In this document: piece by piece, positions 12,015-22,647 of the stretch
How positions within the stretch are numbered: position 1 is the first letter of the stretch
Layout: each line of letters begins with the position of its first letter
Assembly: GCA_024195585.1 (NCBI GenBank)
Contig: SWBL01000423.1
Location: 1-37,245 of the forward strand
Direction: 5' to 3'
Source of the DNA: Aureobasidium sp. EXF-3400
Lineage: Eukaryota > Ascomycota > Dothideomycetes > Dothideales > Saccotheciaceae
Length of the DNA stretch: 37,245 nt
Notes under the pieces: model-generated
The model's database searches: none
What the model was told of the DNA's origin: nothing
What the model saw: only the letters and a program-made list of their open reading frames with translations
Made by a program: the position numbers and the translations under genes

Positions 12015-12545
12015 ATGGCCAGTTTTATGAAGCTCGTCGCTCGTGACAGCTACGACGAATCGTATTCCCCCACAATGGCTGCTCTTCTTATCGCTCTGGT
12101 CGTTCTTCTTATCATCGCTCTACTCTGCGTCATCGCTCTCTACTTCATGCGCTGGAGAAAGCGCTCAATACGCGCCGGCTCTCTTGCCATCGACGACGAG
12201 GAGAAATCGGCATCTCACCACCACCACCGTGTTACCGTTCGCCCCCACGAGTCCATCATTGTCTACCAGGAGAAGCAAAGTCTCATTGACAACTCCGAGG
12301 CACCCCCATCGGCCAACTCGGTGCCCGAGATTCGCATTCACTTCCCTGAAGAGGTCGACACTTTGGGCAAGCGCCAATCCGGCAGGGTCGTCGTCGTGCG
12401 TGTCGGTGACCACAGCATTGGTCTTGAGCCCGTATCGGAAAATCTCCCTCCTTACCAAAAAAGCGAGTCGGATCGTTTCCAGTCTCTTGATCTAGAGAGG
12501 ATAGGCGGCTTGAAGGAGAAGGATGTCGAGGCTCGCTACCAATAG
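12015..12545 (+). CDS. Small single-pass membrane protein, conserved type, unknown function
   Basis: 176 residues in one exon. A short polar N-terminus (MASFMKLVARDSYDESYSP) is followed by a strong transmembrane helix at about residues 20-45 (AALLIALVVLLIIALLCVIA). Then come a positively charged stop-transfer segment (RWRKRSIR) and a cytosolic tail of about 125 residues. The tail has a His run (SASHHHHRV) and segments that look constrained (VPEIRIHFPEE, GRVVVVRVGD, LPPYQ). From general memory, similar tail motifs occur in uncharacterised Pezizomycotina proteins, but no function is known to me. The ATG at 12015 (CAACCATGG) is a good fungal start context; the upstream in-frame ATG at 11946 would add 23 residues of 5'-UTR-like sequence. 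A charged tail behind one helix suggests the N-terminus is outside and the tail is cytosolic. Confidence 0.8.
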   Translation: MASFMKLVARDSYDESYSPTMAALLIALVVLLIIALLCVIALYFMRWRKRSIRAGSLAIDDEEKSASHHHHRVTVRPHESIIVYQEKQSLIDNSEAPPSANSVPEIRIHFPEEVDTLGKRQSGRVVVVRVGDHSIGLEPVSENLPPYQKSESDRFQSLDLERIGGLKEKDVEARYQ

Positions 12546-13464
12546 TCGACAATACACGGCATCTTTCTAACCCTCAACGACAAATAAAAGTAATGACCAG
12601 CTGGAGCCGCGCCGTCCCTCATCTTCTTTCTTTTTGGACACGCTTCAGCCTTTTCGTTCTCTCAATCTTTTACATACGACCGTGGAGCTGGATGTGTGTG
12701 CGGGTGTTTGTCCACCCCATGGCTGCCGCTCATGGTACATATTCCCTTCTTTGGTTGCCAGCATCCTGCGAACGGGTGTCTACTCGTTGTCGACACACCT
12801 TGAGTGGCGTTATGAAGCCTCAACTACGAACATCGGATATTGTTAATGTTTTTCTTCTTGAACAGCTGCACCGACATTGAGCAGCTGCCTCATTTTTTGC
12901 TTCATACACTCCTTCATGTACCCTTCCCGTTCTTAGATTTTCTTCGAGTTCAGCATAGCGGGGCTGAATTTTTCGAGGCTATGGCGTCCTGACAGTCAAG
13001 TCAGATGGAGTCAGTCTTGTTTGTCTAGTGGTTTTTATTTTTTCCTTTTCCAGGCTGCACGATCATAATGTGTGGTGTTTGTATCATTACCTACACATGT
13101 CTTTTACTCACGGCGCGCACTTGACGGATGGTCAAGGAGCAGACGCAAACAATGAAAAGCAGGGGTTTCCCCTCTCAATCAATTACTCGACCTTGTGCAT
13201 GGTGAATTGCGCAGTGATGGCTCTAAGTTAACATTAGACAACGAATCGAATTTCAATCATGAAACGTGCGTTGGAAGAATGGAGCAGTAAATGAAGCATC
13301 GGATCTGGCGGATGGCCTTTTGCGAGGTCAAGCTTCCCTCCACATGGTCAGTGATCAACCCCTCAATTATTGCTTTGGACAAGCAAGTTTGCAGCGGCCA
13401 GTTTGTTTTTCACCTCCTATTCCCTTCTACACACATCAATGCCTAGGCGGTAGCTTCGATCCAA
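12546..13464. other. Intergenic, no gene seen
   Basis: 919 bp between the small membrane-protein gene and the Gpi13 gene, both on the plus strand. It should hold the 3' UTR of the first and the promoter of the second. Open frames here are short and show no family features. Confidence 0.5.
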
Positions 13465-16400
13465 ATGTCAGCAAGCAATGGGCCCAGTGTCGCCGCTCAA
13501 TTGACCAGAGCAGGTAACCAGCAAGCTCAGATTCCAAAGACTGAGACGTCCAAGGATGTGCAGAACGAGCGCCGACAGACATTCAAGCGCCGCCACGGTT
13601 TCCTTGTTGGTTTCTTTAGCTTGATTTTGTGAGTTCCAAGCAATCCGGCCGACTGTCGCTGTCTCGTGTGCTTACAGTGACGCAGAATATTCCATGTTTT
13701 GGGCATTTTCCTTTTCCTCAGCGGTTTCCTCCTGACACGCCTCGTCTTGGACCACAAATCCGAATGCGCTGTACCTCCAGTCCCACTTGGCTCATCTTAC
13801 ACCCCTGGCTCGCCAGATGATGGCTGCTGGCATCCCAAATCCTTTGACAAGGCTATCGTCATCATTGTCGATGCTCTCCGCTACGACTTCACTGTGCCTT
13901 GGTCGCCCAACCACCCGCAACAAGCCTCGCAGCACTTCCACAATGCTCTGCCCATCTTCTGGGACACTGCTGTAGCTGAACCCGAGAACGCTTTTCTCTT
14001 GCCCTTCATCGCCGACCCTCCTACCACAACCCTGCAACGCCTAAAGGGCTTGACAACCGGCACCCTGCCCACCTTCATCGATGCAGGCTCCAACTTCGCA
14101 GGAACTGCCATTGACGAGGATAATTTGGTCGCACAGCTCAAGGCTGCTGGCAAGAGAATAGTCCACCTTGGCGATGATACATGGCACTCGCTGTTCCCTG
14201 GCTACTTTGATCCTGAGCTTACCCGCGCCTATGATTCTTTTAACGTTTGGGACTTGCATACAGTCGACAATGGTGTCAACGACCACATCTTCCCTCTGCT
14301 CCACCCAACCAACACGTCCTCATGGGATGTCATCTTCGGTCACTATCTGGGTGTCGACCATGCCGGCCACCGCTACGGGCCTGATCACCCCGCAATGGCC
14401 TTGAAGCTTCAAGAGATGAACAGCGTATTCGAAAGAATGATTGCTGCACTTGACGACAAGACCTTGTTGGTTGTCATGGGTGATCATGGCATGGATGCCA
14501 AAGGTGACCACGGCGGAGAGTCGGATGACGAAGTCGAGGCCGCCCTTTGGATGTACTCGAAACAGGGCTTGTTCGGTCGCCGTGATGAATCCACTGCGAA
14601 GCCGCCACACACTGCGAAAGAAAGACCTGTCGCACAGATTGACCTCGTTCCTACTTTGTCATTGCTTCTCGGCATGCCTATTCCGTTCAACAATCTCGGT
14701 CAGCCAATTGAAGAGGCTTTCATTGGCAGAAAATCCAATGACTATCAGAACCTCGCTCAAGTCAGTCGCTTGACTGCCGGTCAAATTCATAGGTATCAGA
14801 AGGAGTACTCGGCTGTTCGCAAGCTTGATTCAGCTAGCACACTTCCTCCTCAGACCATCTGGGAAGCAGCTTCGAAGGTTTGGGATGAACTCGAACAAAC
14901 GAAAAAGCCTTCTCTCGAGCTCTGGCAGGCTGCTTATTCTCAATTCCGAGCTTACCAGCAAGAGAACCTGCGTGTTTGCAAGAGTCTTTGGGCTCGCTTC
15001 GATCTGACTAGCATGGCAATGGGCATCGCCTTGCTTGCCGGCGCACTTTTGACTATCGTTCTCTTCGCAAGCGGATTCGACGGAGACCGTGGTGAAATCG
15101 CTTCCGGCCTCTGTACCCGTGCAGTGCTCGGGATGGCAGTCGGAGCGGGTGCTGGCCTTCTCTTCGGAGGCATGATTCCCGTTTCTTGGATCAATTCGAT
15201 TGTCTTCTTCTCTGGCTTGAGCGGTATCTTGGGTACTCTTTCAAGCTTCGCATCCACTCCCTCAAAGCTCCATGCTCCGCTACCCACTTCTTTCTGGGGC
15301 TGGATATGCACAATCCCTCCAGTCCTTCTTTGCATTGGTTTCGCTTCCAACTCTTTCACAATTTGGGAAGATGAAATTCTGCTGTACATGCTTTGCTCAA
15401 TTGGTGCATTGATGCTTGCATCTTCGCTACGCCTGCAGAACCCTCAGGAGCGACTGCTTGGTTCATGGCATTCAGTCTCTTTCATCGTGCTGACCCGCCT
15501 CGCATCTCTTTCTCGTCTCTGTCGTGAAGAGCAGATGCCATTCTGCAGGTCAACCTACTACGCTTCGGCCACATCTTCCACCTCGGCTTGGTGGCAACTC
15601 ACTATTCCATTCATCATTGCTGTTATCTTGCCAAGCGCAATTCGCGATTTCTTTGCTCGTACCAAGAACTACCAAGGTACGGCTACACTATGGCTAGGTA
15701 TTGCCTTCCGCGTTGGTCTCGTCCTCTCTGCGACCTACTGGATCCTCGATGCAGCTGACGATAACGAATGGATTCCGCAAATCTCCAGTGAAAATCTGAA
15801 GAACGTCCGCGTATTCATCGCGCAAGCTATCCTAGCTATTGCATGGGCAGCTGGCTATAGCGCGTACCTCTATTCTGCTCCTTTCCTGGGAGTCGAGACC
15901 GAAACACCAGCACCTGAAACAGAAGTCATGGATCCCAATGATCCTATGTCGGCCATGTTCACACCTGTCAAGCCACAACAGCGCAAGAAGCTCATCATTC
16001 TTGGCTATGCCAACACTCACGGCACTCGATACTTCCTCCTGCTCACCATTTGGGCACTTGTCCTTCTCCTTCTTCAGAAGCCTATGGGTCAAGGCACACT
16101 TTCACTATGTTTGCTTAGCATCCTTAATCTTCTTGAAATCATCGACGCCAATGACTTGCGCAACTCGCCCTTGGGACCTGTAACATTGGCTCTGATGGCC
16201 GGCTTTTACTTCTTCAAGACAGGACACCAAGCCACACTTTCGTCAATCCAATGGGAATCTGCATTTATCCCCTTGAAGACCATCAAATATCCATGGTCGC
16301 CCATGCTGGTCATTATCAGCACATTCGCACCTTACATCCTCTGTGCGCTCGCCGTTCCTGCTATTGCGTTCTGGAAGGTGCCTCCCCGCACTCCAGGCCT

Positions 16401-16734
16401 GATGAACCATGTCGCCAAGGGACTTGCTATTCACTTAGTCTTTTACGCCGCCATTGCCCTTGCAACTGTTGTCGAGGCTGCTTGGCTTCGTCGTCACTTG
16501 ATGCTTTACCGCATCTTCATGCCTCGCATGTTGCTTGGTGTCGTGGTTCTCTTGGTCGTGGAGTTGGTCGGTGTGATCGTTGGCCTTGTAGGCATCAGAA
16601 GCAGCATTCGCAGTGTGGCGGAGGTGTTTGGCTGGGGTCCACTGGTTGAGGAAGCACCTGTCCCAGAAACACAGCCTGTGGTTCCCGAACCAGCAGTAGC
16701 AACAGAGACTTCTGAAGAGGTCAAGAAAGAGTAG
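13465..16734 (+). CDS. GPI13: GPI ethanolamine phosphate transferase 3 (Gpi13/PIG-O)
   Basis: Adds ethanolamine phosphate to the third mannose of the GPI precursor in the ER membrane, the group through which proteins are attached. Two exons, 13465-13628 and 13686-16734, joined over a 57 bp intron give 1,070 residues, the usual size (yeast 1,017, human PIG-O 1,089). The splice restores LILIFHVLGIFLFLSGF, the first membrane helix. The lumenal alkaline-phosphatase-like domain shows metal or catalytic motifs: D117 (IVDALRYDF), the Thr motif PTTTLQRLKGLTTG (167-180) with the predicted nucleophile, H274/D279/H283 (GHYLGVDHAGH), D321-H322 (GDHG) and D329-H330 (GDHGG). From about residue 430 to 1,030 there are many hydrophobic helices. 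Without the first exon the protein would lack its cytosolic N-terminus; the exon 1 frame is open and the ATG at 13465 is the only suitable start. Confidence 0.95.
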
Positions 16735-17218
16735 ATCATCATTTTGAGGTCTCACATAGACACAACAATCCAAAATATAGACTTCGATTAGCTTGTATAC
16801 GTCTGTCATCCAGCTGAATTACAGGAACGCTTGACCAGAGAGAATTCGCACGCTCTTCTTGAGCCTGCCCGTCTGTTACGTGTAGCGGCACGAACTTCTG
16901 AGCAATAACATATACATTCACCGTGACATAAACGTCTGCATATACTACCTAGACAAACATCAACTTTACAAATAACAGGAACTGGCCTCTCTGATAAGCA
17001 GAAAAGACAAATATGAAACATAAAACGCGAAAAAGAAAAAGAAAAAAAGAAGGAATAAATATCGAATGCAGGAAGGAACTCAGAATGCCAAGCCACATTC
17101 GATCTGCCGCAACGCTGGCTGATTTTGAAGCCTGAAAAATTTTCTCCGGCCACCATAATCAGGCACAGACAGTAATTTTACAGCAAAAGAGTATCTTCAA
17201 AGACAAAAGAAGATGTGA
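16735..17218. other. 3' region of Gpi13 gene and tRNA downstream flank
   Basis: 484 bp with no gene seen. AT-rich, with A-rich runs (about 17025-17060), consistent with the GPI13 3' UTR. A T-rich strand faces the 3' end of the minus-strand tRNA, which would suit a Pol III terminator. Confidence 0.5.
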
Positions 17219-17323
17219 TGGTCAGTACGGGGGTCGAACCCGCGACCTTGGCGTGCCAGATATTCGAGAGTGAAGAATCACTCAATATTAGCACCACGCT
17301 CTAACCAACTGAGCTAACCGACC
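17219..17323 (-). tRNA. tRNA-Ile (anticodon AAU) with a 31 nt intron
   Basis: The minus strand reads GGTCGGTTAGCTCAGTTGG and onward, giving a full cloverleaf. The acceptor stem GGTCGGT pairs with ACTGACC and the discriminator is A at 17219. The anticodon stem TGGTG/CGCCA carries loop CTAATAA. The T arm has GGGTTCGACCC. Exon 1 is 17323-17286, intron 17285-17255, exon 2 17254-17219; the mature body is 74 nt, matching eukaryotic tRNA-Ile(AAU). The intron sits after position 37, as expected for nuclear tRNA introns cut by the Sen endonuclease. It contains a perfect GAGTGA-TTCT-TCACTC hairpin, and an AATAT segment able to pair with the anticodon region. A34 would be deaminated to inosine to read AUU, AUC and AUA. 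Confidence 0.95.
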
Positions 17324-17913
17324 TGTTCATGTCGACTGAGTTTGTCAGTTTCGTACTCAATCCTTTGACAATGCTAGTCAAACGCTGAAACTTGTGTTAA
17401 CGGCAGAGACAGAGCCGGAAAAGGATCGAGTGTTCTACAATCTTCAGTCCAGGATATATGGCAAGATAAGTTCCTTGTTGTTCAGTCCAGTAATTGAAAG
17501 AACAAATTTCCTGTCCTTGCTGTGGTTTGCTGTTTCGAGTCCTGTTGAATTGTGTGGTGAGCACCACCAGTTTGCCAAGTGAAGCCTCGTCTGAAGCAAA
17601 AATGACCATATCTCCCTTCACTGCAGATATATCTTCTCTATAATGCACCTAATTGCCCAAGAAGCTGCGGCAGGTACTTTCAATGGCTAGTAATAGTATC
17701 AGATACTTAGCATCGGGCTGTGTTGCTGCTTCTTGAGTTCGAATCAGATGTTGAGGGTTCGACCCTGACTCTGAGCATAATCTGCACAGATCGAGAATTA
17801 TATTCACAAATCGGCCATGCGTTGTGAAGAAAGAACAACTCCAGCTTTTGATTCATATATCCAGGTGCAAATATGTACATGACATGCAATTCATAAAGTC
17901 TTGATTTCCAGAA
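17324..17913. other. Intergenic between tRNA-Ile and ferric reductase, no gene seen
   Basis: 590 bp. Contains the upstream flank of the tRNA and the 3' region of the ferric reductase. At 17732-17769 two imperfect copies of a TTGAG..TTCGA segment sit side by side; the second forms a short AGGG-TTCGA-CCCT hairpin and resembles a Pol III B box, but no tRNA can be folded around it. Confidence 0.5.
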
Positions 17914-19897
17914 TCATGACCGACAATCCCATTCAAGAGCCATGATGCCGCTCTCATCGCCTTGCCATACCCTGCCGGCATGGTTCTGGTTTGCAATAGC
18001 AGAACGCAAAGCAGTACCGATCTCCATGGGCCCAGCACCAATGACTTGACTTCTACCGCCACAGATGGCTGCTCTTTCGGCAAAGTCGTTGACGACATCT
18101 TTGATCGAGGGATGAGCGCCGCCAAGATAGGTGATGGAGAAGTTGTCTTGGAGCGTCGTCAGGTCGTTTGAAGAGGAAACAACCACACCATTCTTGTCAC
18201 TCTTGTTACGCTTGCTACAGCATCCCTTGCCCTTTTCTGACAGAGAAGATGTGGAAGAGCTTGATGATTCTGGCGGTGCTGTCTCACGGGTAACAAAGAT
18301 ACGCAGGCGTAGGCCATTTGCTCTACCAGAAGACATCCATGACTTGAGCTCAGCCAACTCTGGTGCGATCCAGGAAAGATCTTGAACCTTGCGGACAACC
18401 CAGACGAGATCGACAGCGCGAGTGCCTGTCTGTGCGACAGTAAAGGTGTCTTGAAGAGTTGGGAGCACGGAAGTTACACCAGTACCGCCTGCCACAGCTA
18501 GAAGATTTGAGGAGGCGGCTTCAACCGTTGATGTGCCTCCATAGGGTCCGGTGAGTATGACAGAAGTTGTGCAAGAATCTCCACCAGTGGCTTTGGCAAT
18601 TTGAGCAAGCTTAGCAGTGATACCAGAGCGTTCGCGAATTAGGTATGTGTGGTGCTGGACATCGCTACGACCATCAGGAAGAGACGAGGGCGTGAAAGGA
18701 TGACTCTGCCAGATGTTTAGGGCCGGGAAGCAGAGATAAAAATGTTGACCACGCTTCCAGGCAGAGTGTCTGAAGTCGAAGTCAATACGGACGACCGAGT
18801 CTTCGTCATCACCATAGTGCTGAACAGTGGCAACGGCGCTGTGGAAACCAAGACCGGGCTTGCCCTTACGGTAACCGACATGAAGCAGTGCAGTACGGAG
18901 GAATCTGATGCCAAAGTCGGCAAGCACGATGATGAGAGAAGCGATCATCCAACACGCCAATTTGTCCCAATGCCCCCAGCACGCTCCAAGGTAAAGAATG
19001 CCGATCAGAGCATGGGTCTTCTTGAAGAATTCGTATCCAGTCCACCGTATGGCCCAGCTGGTGCTGAATATGTACAGGAAGGTGATCATAGCCTGAGCAA
19101 CAATGCCCCAGATAATGTACTTTTGCTTGATGAATGCAGTATAAGTCTCTGGCTGCGGCTGATAGAATCTTCCTTCGACAAGTGTCCAGACCAAAGTATG
19201 CAAGAAGGATTGAATGAAAATGATTCGGCCGGTCCACCGATGCAGAAAGTTGAAGTGCTGGTACGGAATGCCAGTGATGAGGGACAAAATACTTTCGCGA
19301 GAGCAAAGAGCGATTGTGAGTGGTGTCAAGGCATAAGCGAGTGCGCCAATACGATCACCCCAACCTCCAAAGCCAGTTCTAATCGTTTTCAAGTGAGGGT
19401 GGTTTTTGGTGGGCGTGATCCAAGTTTTGTAAGTAACACCAACGAGCCTGTTCTGAGATCAGCTTAAACATCAAATGTGTATGGTTGCGATCAACGTACG
19501 AGAATATCAACAGATAGCCAAGAAGCGATGCCAGCACCGTAACTTGTAGCAGAGTGACCCGTCCAAGGATTCCTCTTCCTGGGGATTCGGAAAGCATCCA
19601 TCGTCTTCCCAGGGATCCTAGAGAATCTAGTCCACGCCGAAGCGGCGTCTTGATATCGGACGAGCGGCTTACACTCTTGCCATAGCGCAACGAGAGCATA
19701 AATATCAGAACGCCACCCAGAACTGCCCAGAGAATGAAGGTGTAAAGCATTGATACTTGATGTGCGTGGTAGACAGAGTCCAGATACGCACAAGTACCAG
19801 CATCTTTGGTGCATGGAAGGATCCGATCTGCATATCCCCAGTAGTGTTTGATAGTAGAGTTGGCATCAAGCTCTTGAATATGCCGTGTCTCAAGCAT
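17914..19897 (-). CDS. Ferric/cupric reductase, FRE family transmembrane flavocytochrome
   Basis: Moves electrons from NADPH through FAD and two haems across a membrane to reduce Fe(III) or Cu(II) before uptake. Exon 1 is 19897-19500 and exon 2 is 19447-17914, with a 52 bp intron (GTACGT donor) that joins YLLIFS to LVGVTYKTW; 643 residues in all. The start at 19897 is the first ATG; further upstream the frame has only GTG. The ferric reductase membrane domain carries His pairs H202/H216 and H278/H292, each 14 apart, the bis-haem pattern of Fre1. The FAD motif HPFT is at 382-385; NADPH-side motifs are GPYGG (433-437), AGGTGV (452-457) and GAGP (603-606). A Ser/Lys-rich insert with a Cys pair (542-543) lies at about 522-563. 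No signal peptide is evident. Plasma membrane or vacuolar location cannot be decided. Confidence 0.92.
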
Positions 19898-20368
19898 TGT
19901 GTCTGATGAAAGCTGGTGTCCAGAACAAGGAAGTCTTGGATGTGGATGACCAGATTGAAACACAGGAAGGAGCGTCCGGTTATGGGCAAGCACGTGGTAA
20001 CGTGGATCAGCGTGTCAAATGGATACGATGCTTCTCAAGTACGCGAGCGGAAGGTGTGCTCTTTAGAAGAGAAACGTGGAAGCCATGTGCTTCTAGATTC
20101 GAGCCACGAGCGGAGTCCGAAGACAATCGTGTCAAGAACGTACCGATGAGGACATGAATGGTTGAAGACGGCGGGTGTTTCGCCTGCCAAGCACGAATCT
20201 TGCTCAATATGAGCATGTTTAAAGCTTGGCTATGCCGCCATGTGGGTCCCGAAACATGGATGGTCCGGAGTGTGTTTTGGTGTTTGTATGCGAGCAATGC
20301 TCGGGTATCGAATATATAAATGTTGAGCAGACGTGAGTGTTCCTTCTAAGACTGGCTCTCGTAGCTGT
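19898..20368. promoter_or_regulatory. Ferric reductase upstream region / Cdc123 3' flank
   Basis: 471 bp between two minus-strand genes, so it carries the reductase promoter and part of the CDC123 3' UTR. I saw no GATA site of the kind bound by the iron repressor SreA (ATCWGATAA or WGATAR). It does hold two palindromes made of TGCTC half-sites (annotated separately) and a TATATA stretch near 20310. Confidence 0.5.
20201..20303. promoter_or_regulatory. Paired TGCTC/GAGCA palindromes, possible copper-response elements
   Basis: TGCTCA-ATA-TGAGCA at 20201-20215 and CGAGCA-A-TGCTCG at 20291-20303 are both perfect palindromes built from the same half-site. With flanks the half-sites read TTGCTCA, ATGCTCA, TTGCTCG and ATGCTCG. 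The budding-yeast copper sensor Mac1 binds TTTGC(T/G)C(A/G), usually as paired sites, in the FRE1 and CTR1 promoters. The sites lie about 305 and 395 bp before the reductase start codon. The match is one base short of the consensus and the regulator in this fungus is unknown, so this is inference. Confidence 0.35.
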
Positions 20369-21696
20369 TTAATCCCCTTCACTGCTTTCATACTCTGCAT
20401 CTTCCTGCTGTTGCTTTGCTAGCATCTCTTTCCAATTGTCTGCAAACTCTCTTAATGCACCGGGTCCGCCCTGGCTTGCATCGACAACATCTCGCGGTAG
20501 TTTGTGTGCGCTGTATTGTGGTGTGTTGAAGCTGTAGGCTTCAGGGTCATCTTTTCTGATCAAGCGGAACTCGGGCACCCAAATCTCCTCGTCGGCTTCT
20601 TCGTCGTCATCCTCCATATCTGTCCTTCCCTCTGTGACTTCGCCCTCTTTTGCATCGATTGTTTCGGAGTCAGACCGCTCCTGAGTTTCTGCAGGAGCAC
20701 CAGCAGGTCTAATGGGAATGCGAACAACCTTTTCCTCGGGTGGTTCAGGTAATGTCAAAAGCTCCAGCCAGCTGAATAATAAGGGGTCTGTTCTGACTGC
20801 CCAAGGATTGACATCAATCAACCAAACACGATCGTGTGGAGGGGGCACATAGACATCAAAGACAAAGTCGGCATCCGGGAAAGTGTGCTTGAGTTTGTCA
20901 TCGAAGAAATTGTGAATGACATGGCGTAGCTTATCTTGCATGCGGAAGAGGAAGTCGAAATGATTGAGGTCTCGTTGACACAGAGCGATGAGCTTGCGAT
21001 TCCTGACGAAACACCTGAATTCAACAGAGGGATTCATTTGGAAGAATTTGCGCAGGACCAGGTGGTATGGGATGTCATTGGTGGTTTTGGGAATGTCTTC
21101 GGAAGACGACTCATCCTCAATACAGTCATCAAAGGCATGCTCGAGATCGTGTGTGACAAAGTCGGAGCTCTTCAGAAGCAAGTAGATGTCGCTGGGGAGT
21201 CTGCACTCCATACTGTTGGTAGCGGCGATCCAGGTGGCATCCTTGGGAGCGGACCAGTTCAGCTTGGGGACAACCTTACCACCAAGCTCTGCGATGGTGT
21301 TCTTGATGGCTCGGTGGATGTTGCGCCATTCGGCAGAAGGATCCTCGTCTTCATCGTCATCCTCTTCTCCAGCGGTATCGGAAGCCGAGAAGATACCAGA
21401 ATCACTGTCTGACCAGTCGCGGCGAGGATCGTCTTCGTCCGGAGGGATTACAATGCCGTCTGCGCGTAGGTAGTCAAGGAAAGGGCGAGTGAGAGGGATG
21501 AGGCGAGCTTTGGGAGATATAGCACGATATCTAGCAGGGTATTAGTCGGGATGGCCTGGTAGATCAGGTGTGCTGGCAGGTCGTACTTGGGATACCAGTT
21601 GTGGTACGAGCAATGGATGATGTGCGATTTTGTAAGTGGCGCAAAGGGAAGCTCTGTCAAAGGCTGAGGTGCCTCAGAATGCTCTTCCGTGGCCAT
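20369..21696 (-). CDS. CDC123: Cdc123, eIF2 assembly chaperone
   Basis: An ATP-grasp-fold protein that binds eIF2 gamma and promotes assembly of the eIF2 trimer, and so is needed for translation initiation and cell-cycle entry. Exons 21696-21587 and 21530-20369 are joined over a 55 bp intron with a CTAAT branch point, giving 423 residues. The splice restores [20 protein letters not shown], the start of the conserved D123 fold. Further landmarks are [15 protein letters not shown] near 144, [20 protein letters not shown] (194-213) and the metal/ATP-site segment VWLIDVNPW (272-280). An acidic loop (EDESSSED, about 175-182) and a long acidic, Glu/Asp-rich C-terminal segment (about 300-350) make it longer than the 360-residue yeast protein. 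It is divergent from CWC21 across 218 bp. Confidence 0.94.
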
Positions 21697-21914
21697 CTTT
21701 TACAACGACAGAAGGGAGGCGCAAGGAGAAGCGCAGGCGGTTTGTTAGCGAACGATGAAGAGATAGAAAAAAAATAAAGGCAAGAATCACATGAAAATGC
21801 ATCATCTTGGTATACACAAGTCTTGGCTCGACTTTTCGATCCCCCACCTTGAATGACTTCACTCTTCTTATCTTCTCTCAACTACCATCAACACCTCAAA
21901 CAACCACCTTCATC
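21697..21914. promoter_or_regulatory. Divergent promoter, CDC123 / CWC21
   Basis: Only 218 bp separate the two start codons, so both promoters and both 5' UTRs must share it. The left half is A-rich on the plus strand (AGAAAAAAAATAAAGG near 21765); the right half is CT-rich, as is usual near fungal transcription starts. Confidence 0.65.
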
Positions 21915-22494
21915 ATGTCTTCCAACGTCGGACTCTCTACACCTCGCGGTAGTGGTACCTCGGGCTATGTTCAGCGCAACCTGTCCCATCTCAAGCCGCG
22001 CGACGCCGCTGCGCCATACACCAAGGACCACGATCTTCTCAGGCACCGCCAGCGTCAACCTGACAAAGACATTCTCGAACACGATCGCAAGCGCGAAATC
22101 GAAGTCAAAGTCTTCGAGTTGCGTGATAAACTCGAGGAGCAAGAGTGCGCATCCTCTGCTCAATCTAAACACCATCTTGCAAAGCTAACCTACGTCCAGA
22201 GTTGACGAAGACGAAATCGAAGACCAATGCACTGCCCTACGCAAGAAACTCCAAGCCGAGCAGTCCACCAAAAACACCGCTACCAACGCAAGAGGTCTCA
22301 AGTCACATCAAGTCCATGAGCTAGCCAAAGCAAAGATCGAGGAAAGTGAGAAGCTCAGACGCGCTTTCGGCATCAGCAAAGACTACGAAGAAGGCAGCCA
22401 CTGGAAGAAGCAGGAGGAGAAAGCCCGCCAGATTCAAGACCGCCAAGCAGAAGAATCGAGAAGGGCAAAGGAAGAGGACGATTATTCGGATTAA
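21915..22494 (+). CDS. CWC21: Cwc21, spliceosome-associated cwf21-domain protein
   Basis: A small spliceosome protein that contacts Prp8 and Snu114 near the catalytic centre; the counterpart of the N-terminus of human SRRM2. Exons 21915-22144 and 22200-22494 are joined over a 55 bp intron (GTGCGC donor, GCTAAC branch point), giving 174 residues. The start MSSNVGLSTPRGSGTSGYVQ is the diagnostic N-terminal motif. The cwf21 domain follows at about residues 55-105 (VFELRDKLEEQE, then VDEDEIEDQCTALRKKL). The tail is charged and helical, ending EEDDYSD. No RS-rich extension is present, so this is the short yeast-like form. An in-frame ATG at 21807 would add 36 residues of promoter-like sequence and is less likely. 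Confidence 0.93.
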
Positions 22495-22647
22495 AAACAT
22501 TGTGCTTCTACAAGGTCCGTTGCATTTCAGCGTGGCGTTGGAACAGGAAGTTTGGGTCGCAGTATTATACCGTCAATCAGGATTGCATGCTTGAATCTCT
22601 CCGGTCCTCAACTCCACCAACATCCACGACCGACCCTTGCCTACACA

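Noticed and set aside
17696..17771. tRNA-like sequence with a TTCGA loop and TCAGA/TCTGA closing ends
   Set aside because: The T loop would have only five bases, the acceptor stem only five pairs, and no anticodon arm can be formed; at most a decayed tRNA or B-box-like sequence.
19898..19993. N-terminal extension of the ferric reductase
   Set aside because: The frame is open but starts with GTG; the first ATG is at 19897, with A at -3.
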